Below are positions 1-14,999 of a stretch of DNA of 64,000 bases, piece after piece. Below the pieces are notes generated by a model. The model was not told the DNA's origin and ran no database searches. It saw only the letters and a program-made list of their open reading frames with translations. Origin of the DNA: Chrysomallon squamiferum (Eukaryota > Mollusca > Gastropoda > Neomphalida > Peltospiridae); the NCBI GenBank assembly GCA_012295275.1, contig CM022666.1, forward strand, positions 2,808,616 to 2,872,615, given 5' to 3'. The position numbers and the translations under genes are program-made. Numbering within the stretch: the first letter of the stretch is position 1; each line of letters begins with the position of its first letter.

Positions 1-1
1 C

Positions 2-4
<3 letters not shown>

Positions 5-52
<48 letters not shown>
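5..52. repeat. (CT)n microsatellite
   Basis: 24 uninterrupted CT dinucleotides at the window start. Confidence 0.98.
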
Positions 53-55
<3 letters not shown>

Positions 56-418
56 TTCATATTTTCTTCTTCTGTATCTCCATCCATATTTCTCTTTATT
101 TTGTTCATTTGATGATGATGATGATGAATAATAATAAGAAGAAGAAGAAGACAAAGAAGAATAAAAAATTAAAAATAAAAAATAAAAAATATAAATATAA
201 AACGTAAGAAATAAAATATTTATGAAAAATAAATGCGTCACAAAAACAACCAACCAATCATCATTACCACCACATCAACAACATCAACACCACCAACACC
301 AACACCAACAACAACAACGACCATGTCAGACACTGCAGCACTGTCAAGCGTTATTGAGAAAGATGTCCACCCACCTAGAGCCACTTTGATTTGAAATTAA
401 TCTTCACCATCTGCCTTG

Positions 419-419
<1 letters not shown>

Positions 420-474
<55 letters not shown>

Positions 475-480
475 ACACAC
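420..480. repeat. (CA)n microsatellite
   Basis: About 30 CA units with one T interruption near 469. Confidence 0.97.
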
Positions 481-1266
481 ATTAATTTACAAGCTCATTT
501 CAAAATACCACATTGATTGTTACTGTGAATTGCCAAGCTCAACAACAATGTCGAAATCTCTTTTGCCGAGGAAACAGATGCCAATTTTGATTTGAATTAG
601 TGGTTATCCAAAGATTTTGGTCAATAATTTCGCTCGGATAATCAGGCAAGTCAATGCGAAAGATTCATTTTAAGGATTATTTTGTCGACAGATCTTCAGA
701 ATGTTTTCAAAAGGTTAAAGAACAAAACAAAAAAGATAGAGAAAGAATTTGAAGTACATTTTTAAGAGAAAAAGAAAATTAATGAAAATTTAAAAGAATA
801 AAATATAATGTAGGAAGTCCATTTTGTTGAAAAAAAAAAATCCTAATTAAAATGGAACAATATAAAAAATATTTGAAAAAATAAAAATAAATAAAGGTGA
901 GCTAATAAAAATAAAAATAAAAATATAAAAATTATTTAGATACTAAAGTACAATTAATACTGATGTTATGTAGGAGCATTACAAACATGCATGTTGTTAT
1001 TATGAAGAGTACTATAAAAATAAAAATAAAAATATATTAACAAAAATAAATACAACAATAAAAAAAAACAAACAAATTATATTTAAAAAGAAAAAAGAAC
1101 AAAATAAAAGGATAGAATAAAAAAGCAGTAAGAAGATTAAGAATTAAAAATTAAAATAAAGGAAGAAAAAAGAAGAAAGATAAAGATAAAGAATAGAAAA
1201 TAAAGACAAAAGATAAAGAAAAAGGTGAAATAGAAAATAATAATAAAAAAGAAAAAAAAAAAAAAA

Positions 1267-1615
1267 ATGGAACGAGTCTTTCAAGAAGAGTGATATGCAG
1301 ACAAAAACATCGATAATATGTCAAAAGTCGCAGTCTAATTCCTCGAGATTTAACAACAAAGCTTCTAAACATGGCCGCAACTGCTGTTTGAAAACAGACG
1401 CAGGATGTGAGTGGCATTCATTACCAGGCAGGCCAGACACAGCTGTTGGAAAAGGCCAAAAATGGAACAACATATTCTTAAAATCAATTGTTGTCATAAA
1501 AGAAAATAATCTGAAGTATGGATGCCCACTCACTCCTATTCCTGACAAACAATATGGCCACTGTAACAGTCTGAATACACCTTCAGTGACAGACGAGAAA
1601 AAAAAATTAAAATGA
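1267..1615. other. Unassigned ordinary-complexity block with a 106-codon open frame
   Basis: A plus-strand frame from ATG at 1295 to 1615 has normal amino-acid diversity, unlike most open frames in this window (for example CEWHSLPGRPDTAVGKGQKW). I do not recognise it. There is no convincing acceptor or donor pair, and it is bounded by A-rich simple sequence on both sides. It could be an old transposon or gene fragment or a chance frame in non-coding DNA. Confidence 0.15.
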
Positions 1616-2633
1616 TAGATGAAGCTGAAAAAAAAAAAAAAATGGTGGAAAAAAAAGAAAATTAATAAGATGGAGAAATAAAGGAAATTGTGTAATGTGT
1701 GCATGCATGTGTGTGTTGAGCTATGTGTGTGACATGGTATGTGTTTGTGTATGTGTATACAATAAACTGACACAAAATTAACACTCAAAAAATCTATGTG
1801 GGCTATTTAATTATCTCAGATATTAATTATTAAAAACAAACCTTTTATCCAAAATGGTATCTAAATGAATTGAATGCTTAGGTTCTGTATTCAATTAACA
1901 TGCCTCAAATCACCCAAGATAATATTATCCCATAAGTATGACATACAGAATGTATTTCATATCTCATGCGAGTAGGTGTTTATAAAAAACAATCTATATC
2001 TGAGTACTACTGCAGACAGACGACCTTTTGCTAGGTAATTAATGAACCTAGTAACTGTTTACCTGTATTGATTTTTACTCAGGTAAGTGTAAAGTATGTG
2101 CAAGGTAAAATAATCCTTGAAAATGAAAAAAAAAAAAAAAAAAATGTTTATATTATTTTTTTCATCATCATCATCATTATTATTATTATTATTATTTTAT
2201 TGTTTTTTTTTTAAAAATGAATTCAGAAATGTGGAGAATACAGAAACATTCAGTATAAGATGTCAAAAATAAATTTACCTTGAAAATTAATCATTTTAAT
2301 AATTTTTTCTTTTTCATTTTCTTTTTTTATTATTATTATTATTATTATTCTTATTTTTCTTCTTATTATTATTTTAACAATATATTCATGTATAGGCTGT
2401 TATAGCACATTACATGAAAAATTAATTAGTTTATTTAGTAAATTCATATACATATTCTTCACATGGGCAGGTCTTTGTCACATATATCGATCTGTTTTGT
2501 GTGTGCATATACATAACCAAGTGCGTGTGTGAGTGTTTGTGTTGAATGTATGTGTATCTAGGTGTGTCCACAAAACATCAAACCCAAAACATTAGACACT
2601 AAAACACACAGAAACATGCATTTTCAAGTATGC

Positions 2634-2636
<3 letters not shown>

Positions 2637-2663
<27 letters not shown>
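2637..2663. repeat. (AT)n microsatellite
   Basis: About 13 AT units. Confidence 0.95.
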
Positions 2664-2665
<2 letters not shown>

Positions 2666-2753
2666 GACCTTAAAACCAACATGACCTTAGTTAATTTTTC
2701 TCTCTCTATTTCTTTCATTTTCGCTCTCAACTATTATCATACCATGATACCAG

Positions 2754-2787
<34 letters not shown>
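2754..2787. repeat. A34 homopolymer
   Basis: 34 consecutive A residues. Confidence 0.95.
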
Positions 2788-2791
<4 letters not shown>

Positions 2792-2809
2792 TACAGGCAC
2801 ATTGTGAAA

Positions 2810-3230
2810 GTGTTGTCAGCCTCCACTTAATTTAATTGCTGTCAATTCGGAGCAAGTGAAATCTCCATCATCCAAACCAATTATCTCACTCTCCAGACAC
2901 CTCTCTACTGCCAGCCAGACGCACAGACACACAGACAGACAGACAGACCCCGAAAACAACCACTCTAGGGAATATCAGCTTTGACAAGGCCCGAAAAGAA
3001 AGAGATGACCAGTAATAGCAATCCGAGGATTTTCAGCCTGCGCCGTATTTTACGCAGAAGGGAGAATAATTCTATAAAGAACAGATAATTTGTCTTAATC
3101 CAGCTGTCGCTACTTCGGCTGCCTGGGCATTATCCCTTCGTGTCACAGAAATGTAATGCATAATATCAATTCCCTTAATGCAGGAAATGTTTATTCAATG
3201 GGGGAAGTGACGCATCACAAGGGAGGTAAC
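2810..3230. other. Ordinary-complexity block, candidate conserved non-coding element
   Basis: Apart from a short CAGA run (about 2930-2947), this 400-bp stretch lacks simple repeat and has many AT-hook/homeodomain-type words (GTAATGCATAAT) and a TGACGCATCA motif near its end. Nothing in it reads as an exon. Confidence 0.25.
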
Positions 3231-4039
3231 TCTTTTTTTTTTTTTATTAATCGAATTTGGTGAATTAAAAATAACAAAATTCAGAGTGTTTTTATTATTA
3301 TTATTATTATTATTATTGTTGTTATTGTCATCTGGAATCCAATCCATTTCATCAGCAATTTAAAATCAACAAAGTCATTATTTATACAAATTTTTTAAAA
3401 CCAATATTTAAATTCAGTGTTGCTGTAGTTTACATTTGCATTTCATGAAACTGTCTGCCGTGTTCTTCAGCTCAGGACTATGTGGCAGGAGTGACCCACA
3501 GTGATGTTAAAACACGTTTTTTTCTCAATCCAACTCCATCACTCTAAACATACTTATCTGACTTTTCATTCATTCAATAATTCTTAAGATTTGATATGAG
3601 GTCACTGGAGAATTATTCCATGAAAATAAAACATCGTTCTGAGCTGTCAGATTTGACAAAAATCTTATCCTTGCTGGGAATCTTCTATCCAATTATTAGC
3701 ACTTCTTCCATTGATGCCTACCGGTCAGTCAACTGAATGACCGACAGAGATAAAGCAGAACCTTTGTAAAATAATCTCCAGATGCTAAGATCTGACCTTA
3801 AACTGGTCCAGTTTTTAGGGCAGTGAGGTCTGAAGATTGAGGTCAGATTGTCCTTAAAGGTGTCTGTGGTCTGTTAACATTCCTGTGGGCTGCTTGTGTT
3901 AATAATGTATAATGGTTAACAGACTGTGTGCATAAGGAGGTGAGAACGAGGGAGAAAGCTGGTGTGGAAGAGTTTGAGGTGTGTGTGTTTGTGTGTTTGG
4001 AATGAGACAGAGACAGAGAATTGGTGTGTGTGTCTGAGA

Positions 4040-6750
<2,711 letters not shown>

Positions 6751-6782
<32 letters not shown>
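6751..6782. repeat. (AC)16 microsatellite
   Basis: Uninterrupted AC. Confidence 0.97.
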
Positions 6783-6784
<2 letters not shown>

Positions 6785-6879
6785 CTTTATGACACTCACC
6801 TACACACATACCAACAAAATTATTTTCATAAAATAATAACCTCTATACCAGGCAGACTGAAGGACATGAATATTACAAC

Positions 6880-7500
6880 CATTAAGTTTGAAAATTGATC
6901 ATTATAACAGCACAACATTATGATAACAAGTAGGGGAACATAAAACAGAATCTACAAGTATTGAACAATCATTTTATTGTTATACCACCCAAACTTTATT
7001 ACATGAATTTAATATTATAACAGTAATACAACATTATGATGAAATTTTGCATGTAAATATAGTGTTCACAAAAAGTAGGGGACATGAAATAGCACCTCTA
7101 AGTTTTAAACAATAACTTCATTGTCATACCATCCAGATGGGAGTACGTGAATATAAAATTAAGACTATTAAATCTAACACTTGATATTACACAATGTGAT
7201 GAAATTTTCATGTAAGTATAGTGTTCATAAAAAAGTCAGGGACATAATGTCAGAAACTACGCATCTTGAAGACAGTAAATTAACCATTACATCAGCCACA
7301 CATGAAACACATGAATATATTATTTTCATTAAAACTGTCAGCTGACTGGTGTAAGTATAGTGTTCACAAAAAGTAAGGGACGTGATCTCTGAATACACAA
7401 ATCTTAAACTAACCATAAAACCAGCTAAAGATGAGTGTAACATTACATCCATTAAAACTGACAGATGACCATTACACAAACACTGCATTTCTTTCTGGTA
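6880..7500. repeat. Degenerate ~140-160 bp tandem array, about 4 copies
   Basis: The anchor AGTGTTCACAAAAAGTAGGG recurs in variant form at 7061, 7220 and 7359, with a related AAGTAGGGGA word near 6929, giving spacings of about 145, 159 and 139 bp. Flanking words (ATTATGATGAAATTTT, CATTAAAACTG) also recur. Confidence 0.8.
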
Positions 7501-8393
7501 ATCACTCACCAAAGGAACCATCACTTGTCCACTGTGTTATGTACCAATAATTTGTATGTAGTGAAAACATTTGAAAGCTCTCATTAGAATGGAAATCGTA
7601 TACAGCCAATTTCATTGTCTCTATTCTTAAAACCTGACTATTTAAACACTAACTGACTAAAATGGAAGTTTTCAGTTTGGACATTTCCAGTGGGACCATT
7701 GTGCGTATGTGTACAACTGTGGACAAACATTTTGGACATAATGGAAACATTATTAAGTGGTGTAGAATAAATTAGTGGGTTAAAATTATCACGAAAGCTT
7801 GACCACTACATCAAATGGACATCAAGTTTCTGGTTCTGCATGTTAAACAAACCACCTGGGGAATTTTCATGGATGTTGTTGCACTTAACTCTAACATATA
7901 TGTACATTATCTGGTTGCAAAATAGTCTGAAATCTGTTGCTAAAATTTAGACATAATAATCTGGATTATCATATCTCTTGTTAAAATTTACATATAAATA
8001 TTGATATCATTTGTCAAAAAGGTCTAGCCATACTCATTTCTGAAATTTCTTGTATATGTTAGGTCACGTTAAAATTGCCGTATTCTTTTCCGAAATAACT
8101 TTGTTGAAGTTATCATCATCATCATCATCAGTGAAATTTTATTTTAGAAACATATCGTAGAAACATACATGTGAGGAGAATATATCACACTGTTTATCAC
8201 AATATGCATATCTCTTGTTGACAGGACTTGCAAAACTAATCATATCCACTGGCAAAATGTCTTATAAAAAAAAAAAAGTCAACTTCCATGCCAAAATATT
8301 GTTGAAAAAAATGATCATTCTTCAGTGAAATTAATTAGACGAGTTATCATATTTCCTACAGGAATATACCTTCCAAAAATGCATTATATAAGC

Positions 8394-8421
<28 letters not shown>
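8394..8421. repeat. (AT)n microsatellite
   Basis: About 14 AT units followed by a T run. Confidence 0.95.
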
Positions 8422-8424
<3 letters not shown>

Positions 8425-8679
8425 TTAATATAAAATTTACCACATCCCTTAGTTATGCCTAAATAATTTTGCCAAAATGGATCTTACAGAAGCATACACT
8501 ATAAAAACGTATCATATTTGGGTATAATCTGTCATATACATTATTAAAAAAAGGTTGTAAAAAAAATCTTTTGATGAAACTGCTTCCAGTGTGATAGCAA
8601 GGTTTTATACTCTTGGCACCTTACAAATACATAAGAGAAAAGCTGTGCTGGGGAATGTTATGCCACCACAAGAAGAGAC

Positions 8680-8900
8680 CCTTGGGACAAGGGGGAAATG
8701 AATAATTCATACATTTTCGTCCAAAGAAACTAATTAGCTAAGCAACAGACCAAAAATGTGACTAAATATAGCCGCAAAAGTCATAAATATTTCACTCAGA
8801 AATTACTGTGTTAGTCCAGTTAATTGTTAATGAATAACACGGCTTCGTACTTAAATAAGGTTTAAATGAGTCCTGGAAGTTTGGAAGTTAAGAACATTTC
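8680..8900. promoter_or_regulatory. Ordinary-complexity block with a MEF2-type site (CTAAATATAG, 8762-8771)
   Basis: This block has little simple repeat and is rich in TAAT-type homeodomain words. It contains one exact match to the MEF2 consensus CTA(A/T)4TAG. Drosophila muscleblind is reported to depend on Mef2 in muscle, so such a site in this intron is plausible. By base composition several chance matches are expected in 64 kb, so support is weak. Confidence 0.25.
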
Positions 8901-9145
8901 AGAGTGCATTTGGTCTGGAGGGGTTTTGATTAATGGGGAAAGGGAAGGGGGGGTGAGGGGAGAAAGGAGGGAGGGAGTGATGAGGCAAGGTTGAATGAAC
9001 TAATAAAACTTGTGTTTATGATTTCAAGCAAAATTCCAGTACATCTGTTGTTTGTTTGTTTGTTTCACCATTAGTTGGTAAATTATTACTGTTCATTTTT
9101 CCTTTCCTTATTCTTTTTATTATTATTTTTTTTTGTACAGTTTAG

Positions 9146-9172
9146 GCACACACACACACTCACTCACTCACT

Positions 9173-9205
<33 letters not shown>

Positions 9206-9214
9206 ACAAACACA
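9146..9214. repeat. (CA)n / (CTCA)n compound microsatellite
   Basis: CA units interrupted by four CTCA units and one CAGA. Confidence 0.95.
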
Positions 9215-9350
9215 ATTCATAAAAAATTTAAAAATTAAAATTATTTTCTCAGAACCTTTTTTTTTTTCAAAAACTTTACAACTGAACAGAAAAATGCCAG
9301 AAAAGTTTTGAAAATTCCAGAAATAATAAAAAAGCAATTTACATATCACA

Positions 9351-9376
9351 TTTTTTTTTTTTTTTTTTTTTTTTTT
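9351..9376. repeat. T26 homopolymer
   Basis: 26 consecutive T residues. Confidence 0.95.
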
Positions 9377-10967
9377 AATAAAATATATATATATTTTTTA
9401 ATAGCCTCCTGTATTCTGTTTCAACAGACTGGCAAGAAGCTAAAAGCAGTGAGCATGCAGTTGTCAGATATTTGATGCCATCTGTAAAAGATTAGGAGGC
9501 GGGTTATCCGAGCAAATGAAGAAAGTGCAGATACATTAATGTCAGAATGGATGAAGAATTGCAAACACCATTGAAAGTCTCTCAAACTGGGATAAAAATA
9601 TTTAAAAAAAGAGACATTAAAAAGAAATAGGAATTATTTTCATTTCTTCTTCTTTTTTTCTTTTTTTCCCCCAGTACATTCCTAAGATAATGAAATAAAG
9701 AAATTAGAAAACAAGATTTTATTTTTTTCTTCTGTTAGAAATTATTTATTTTTATTTTTCTTTGTTCATTCTAGAGAATAAATAATAATAATAATCATAA
9801 AAAAACTAGATTTCTTTTCTTAATTTTATCTTTACATTATTTTAAATAAATAAATTTAAACAACAACACCAACAAAAAAACAAAAAACAATTAAAATCTT
9901 CCTCTTTCAAAAATATAAAAAGAAAAAAACCCACCCAGCTTTAACATTACAGTCTTCATCTTATCATCACAGAAAATATTTTAAAATGATAACATATATA
10001 TATAAAAACATTCCTACCAGGAGAAAACTATGCAGAACATTTTCAGTTAAACACATTTACTGTCGAGCCATTAACTTATAAAAAAAAAAAAAAAAGTAAT
10101 GAAATATGTTATAAAGATAAAATTAAGATGTAAGTATTTCACAAAGTGTTTATCATTACTGACGTATGTTTTTATAGTCTGTAATCATGGCTGATAGGGG
10201 TTTGTGAGTTCTATCCTTCTCAGCAATTAGCTTGTGTCTTTGTTACCTTAATGGAAATTTTCAGAAATTTAAAAAGATACTTTTTTTCCATTATCGGTAA
10301 ATGGAAAGTTTACAGTAATATCTTCGAATCCTGAGACAGATTAAGGATTTAGAGTAAATACTTTTTTATTTTCTTTTAAAAATTGTTACCAAGAATTAGA
10401 ATTTATTTGGAAAAATGTTTAAAACTCTACATCAGAAAACAGAAGATTTAAATTAATGTCTGAAATACGAAGCCAACAAATGGAAAATTTAAGAATATGA
10501 ACAACCAAAAAAAATAAAAATAAAAAAAAAAAAAGAAACACTCAAAAAGAAACACTCAAAAAGAAACCCAAAGAATTTTTAAAAATTTGAAAACAAAAGA
10601 ACCACCATGTCAAAAAAAAAAAAAAAAAAAAAGGAACATCTATGATAAAAAATTCTTTATCTGATCAAAAATATATTTTAAACAAAATCAATAAACAGAA
10701 GATTTACAGTATACACACATACTTAAATATATATATATTTATAATATCAAACACTGGGTCACTAAACAGAAGATTTACAGTAAAGTGTGTACAGAGACAA
10801 ATCATTTAAAGTAATTTTCTAGATGTCAGATTTCTCTTGAAAACAGAAAGTGAAATTTTTTTTTATTTATCACCACAATGGAGGTAAAACGATCTTGCCA
10901 AGATGTAATGTATCTGCATTGAGACCAGCTGAACACAAAGAGTTCGAAAATGTATTTCATGTATTTG

Positions 10968-11003
<36 letters not shown>
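10968..11003. repeat. A36 homopolymer
   Basis: 36 consecutive A residues, followed by an A/G-rich tract to about 11058. Confidence 0.95.
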
Positions 11004-11007
<4 letters not shown>

Positions 11008-11904
11008 GAAAAATGAATGAAAGAAAGAAAAAATGAAAATGAGAAAAAAAAAAAAAAATCCCCAATTCTCCATCCACCATAAAAATTGACAACCTGAAGT
11101 TATAATTCTACTCTTGAAATTTAAAAAAAAAAAAATATATATATAAGGATAATGCACTGCATAATGATTTATTTACAAATTAACATGTTCTTTCCTGTCT
11201 GCGAAAAGATCCCTTGCTGTTGGATGAAAAAAGAGTTCTTACTTTTCTAATTACATACATTGTCCATATCCATTTATAATACAATTTCTAACAACAAGGC
11301 ACAGATTAAAAATATTTTGAAAGTGTTGATACATAAAATGCTGGATTTTTTCTTTCTTTCATTATACAAAGAAAATCCATATTATTATTATTATTATTAT
11401 TAAATAAAAGTGGATTAAGATCTGAACATGTATTTAATGATAATAATAAAAAATGACATTAAATATTAATTCAAAAATTTGTACTGAAAAAAGAAAAAAT
11501 CAATATTATTATTATCATTATCAATATGACTATTATTATTATCATCTTTATTGTTATTATTACTGTATTTATTACTATTTAATGTTATTATTACTGTACT
11601 TACTATTCTATTTATTCTATTTTTTGATTATTATTATTACTACTACAAATTCTAGTACCATCTGAACTTTAACAGTCCTGAAACTAAAAACTTCAAAACC
11701 TGGCACTTGGCAGCTGTCACACTATCAAACAAGACAATTTCCCATTCATTCTCATCACCCTATTCAATTTATTCAGATCGTCGTCAACATTCAAATTATT
11801 ACCACCGACGTTACTTTAGAATTAATAAACCATGGACTCCATAACAGATTCATAAATGCACATGGCTGAACAAAATATGCTGTTTGCCGTCTAATATTTC
11901 TGGA

Positions 11905-11905
<1 letters not shown>

Positions 11906-11933
<28 letters not shown>
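11906..11933. repeat. A28 homopolymer
   Basis: 28 consecutive A residues. Confidence 0.95.
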
Positions 11934-11935
<2 letters not shown>

Positions 11936-12792
11936 ACACATTTAAACAGAAGCAAGCCTAAGGCAATACTGTGGGATGATGTAAGCTGCTAATCCAAGCC
12001 TATCAAAAATGGATGGATGAAGTGCGAGGCAGAAACGAGTTGAGTCGAGTGGCGATGGTCAATATTATTAATGCATCGTGTTTATTCATTCATGATGTGA
12101 AAATATTTATTTAATTTATAAATAAAATTAAATAAAATTAAAAAAGAAAAAATTAAAAAAAAGAAAGAAAGAACAACAAAATATATAAATAAATAATGAC
12201 GATAATGATATTAATAATAAATAAATAAATAAATAATGATGATAATGATATTAATGATAATGATGATGATGATGATGATAAAGGCACATAAATGATAGAC
12301 AAAAATAAAAACAAATAAATGAAGAATTGTTTATTCATTCATTATATGAACATATTATAAGGACAGAAAAGAAATAAAAGATATAAAAATAAAAATAAAA
12401 ATTAAGGACATTAATGTGACATTACACAAGATTGTGCTGGTATCTGAATTCAACCTTTCATTTTAATTTTTAATTTAAAAGAAACCCTTCAAAAAGAAGA
12501 AAAAAAAAAAAAAAAAAATAAAAAAAAGAGAAGAAAAATCTATCTATATAACCTTAATTTTTTTTATCATTTTTCATTTTTTAAATCTGGTGGGAACTTA
12601 TCATACACTAAAAAAAAAAAAATTCACCCATGTTAACCTGGTGACATTTCCACAGCGCCCTCTGCAGTCTGTGAACCAACCTGTAAAGGAAAGTCACTCT
12701 GTTTCATTTCCAGTGTGATAACCGGAACTTTCCCAGACAAGTGCAGGAAAGTACTTAAACTGCATACATTGTACCTGCCCGTTTATACCACT

Positions 12793-12838
12793 CTGGTGAT
12801 AATGATGACGATGACGATGATGATGATGATGATGATGG
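12793..12838. repeat. (GAT)n / (GATGAC)n microsatellite
   Basis: GAT units with GAC variants. Confidence 0.93.
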
Positions 12839-12865
12839 TTATTATTCCAATGGTTGGTTAGATCC

Positions 12866-13010
12866 AGGAAGGAATTATGGTTGGTATGAGATCAAAAATT
12901 AATGTTTTCAAGCCAACATTTTTTAAATACAGAGTATATTTTACAAACTGATTTCAGGAAGGAATTACGGTTGGTATGAAATCCAAAATTAATGTTTTCA
13001 AGCTAAACAA
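12866..13010. repeat. Two-copy ~90-bp tandem duplication
   Basis: AGGAAGGAATTATGGTTGG at about 12867 recurs with one base change at about 12957, and both are followed by near-identical sequence ending in AATGTTTTCAAGC. Confidence 0.88.
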
Positions 13011-13724
13011 ATTATTAATACTAATTTCTGTATGTTATTAATACGGGTATTAATTCCGAAATTACCGTTTTTCAAGCTTTGCAGGAAGTTAAAACAAAAT
13101 TTTAATACAGTTGTAGATTTTTTAAAACTGTTTTTTCACTGACCTAAAATAATATTTAACTCTTCCTGGATCTGAATCAGAAAAATCTTTGATACGACAA
13201 ATAAAAATGTCTTGTGTATATTAACGATGAAAGATAATTATAATAAAGCAAAAACAGTCACAATGCTGCCAAACAGCAACCAAAAAAAAAAAAAAAAAAA
13301 ATCACTTCCAATTACGGTCAAATTTATCTTATCATATTAAATACCTTGCAAACTCTGGTTAAAAATATCCAGCAAAATAATAACATTTTCCCTCTATAAA
13401 ATATATCCAGTGGATTAATACCTTTTTTTATTTTTATGATTATTATTATGTTGGGTTTTTTTTTTTTTTTTTTTTTGCTCACTATACAACATATAGAGTG
13501 AAAACAAGTGAGTAATTCAACATTGCCAACAAATAAAGATTTCCTAATCAAAATGATAACCCAGCAGGGAAACAGCCGATAGATTACTGCAATGGTGTTA
13601 ACAAATTATGTTGTGAGATCTCTTCTTTATTACTTCAGCTGTTTATTACCAGCGCTGGTACTCTGGTTAAAGTTTTAACACTGGTTGTGTATGTCTGAGC
13701 TGGTTTTGTGTATGAATGTGTGTG

Positions 13725-13728
<4 letters not shown>

Positions 13729-13757
<29 letters not shown>

Positions 13758-13770
13758 CTGTGTGTGTGTG
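13729..13770. repeat. (TG)n microsatellite
   Basis: TG units with a C interruption at 13758. Confidence 0.93.
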
Positions 13771-14100
13771 TTTATGATGTATACATATATGGTGCATGTA
13801 TATGTGTTTCTGATGCATGTGCATGTTTTGATGTATTAATTATATTTAAACACACTTCTTATACACATTTACACATAAATACATTCGTGTGTGTGTGTGT
13901 TTATGATGTATACATATATGTATACATGAATATGTATATTTGGGTATATGTAGCTTTATGAAATATATGTGTGTGTCTATACAAATATGGTGCATGTATA
14001 TGTGTTTCTGATGCATGTGCATGTTTTGATGTATTAATTATATTTAAACACAGTTCTTATACACATTTACACATAAATACATTCGTGTGTGTGTATGTAT
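13771..14100. repeat. Near-identical ~107-bp direct duplication spaced 198 bp
   Basis: The block starting GGTGCATGTATATGTGTTTC at 13790 recurs at 13988. It runs to CATTCGTGTGTGTG in both, with essentially one difference (ACACTTCTT versus ACAGTTCTT). The words between them (TTTATGATGTATACATATAT) are also repeated, so this looks like a recent tandem duplication. Confidence 0.92.
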
Positions 14101-14225
14101 GTGTAAGTATACATATATATGTATGTATGTGTATGTAACAATTCAGCAGTGTACCTTTAATTCACATCACACTGTTATGAAATCTGAAGCTTGTTAGGAG
14201 TGTTTGAATTTCAAAACAGTGTAGA

Positions 14226-14340
14226 CAGCTGTCAACAGACGATTAAAACAAATGAATCATCTACAACCAGGTGGCTCTGCACACATCAGATTCTCACCTG
14301 CGATGCTGAATAATGTAAACTTTGACTCTGAAAACAGGTG
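14226..14340. promoter_or_regulatory. Cluster of four E-boxes
   Basis: CAGCTG (14226-14231), CAGGTG (14268-14273), CACCTG (14295-14300) and CAGGTG (14335-14340) lie within 115 bp in sequence of ordinary complexity. CAGCTG and CAGGTG are sites for bHLH (including myogenic) and zinc-finger (Snail/ZEB) factors. The density is well above what the surrounding composition predicts. Function is inferred only. Confidence 0.35.
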
Positions 14341-14999
14341 TGCTGTGAGTCGTAGATCAAAGTGAATGTAACAACAGTGTTGTGTTTTGTTGTTTTTATT
14401 TTTGTAAATTATTTTTTGTTGTTTTTTGTTGTTGTTTCTTACGTTTTGGACTGAAACTTACGTCAGACCAATGAATAAATAAAGAAGAGTTGCATTATGT
14501 GTGTCTCTGTGTGTGCATGCATGTGTGTGTGTCTTTTAATTTTTTATTATTTTTTTGTTCTAACTTTCAAACTGATGATATGTAAGGATATATCTAGTGC
14601 AAGAATTAGAAAAGAAAAACATTCTAATTTTTTATTTAAAAAAAATTCTTTTAGCAACTTTTGAAACAGCTGGGCTGCAAGATGTGAAGCTTAGAGGTCA
14701 CTGTATAAAGAAAACTAAAATTTTGTTGTTCTCTGTTGTTGAAAACAATACTTTTTATTAATTACTGAATGTTTCTTTTAATATTTAAACCCTTAGATAT
14801 AATACTAACCTTAAACCAAATGAATAAATGAATTAAGAAGATTGTGTTTTGTTTTTTTAAACAATGCCAATATTAAAACTTAATTTAAAATTAACTTTGA
14901 AAAAAAAAAAAAAGAAAAAAAAAAAGATGAGTTATTAGGGTTAGTTCAGCTAAAACATATTTAATAATAATGTGTTTTAGGTTTGACGGCACTGAAATT

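Larger units (their letters stand above)
7521..9145. other. Intronic sequence, AT-rich
   Basis: Unassigned AT-rich sequence, a short (ATC)n at 8111-8130, a G-rich purine patch at 8935-8985 and (TTTG)n at 9049-9065. No exon recognised. Confidence 0.45.
9377..12780. other. Intronic sequence, A/T-rich with ATT and AAAT tracts
   Basis: Mostly low-complexity A/T sequence: ATT-rich (11380-11400, 11500-11650), AAAT/GAT-rich (12165-12285) and several A runs. Ordinary sequence occurs at 11650-11900 and 11940-12060. No exon recognised. Confidence 0.45.
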
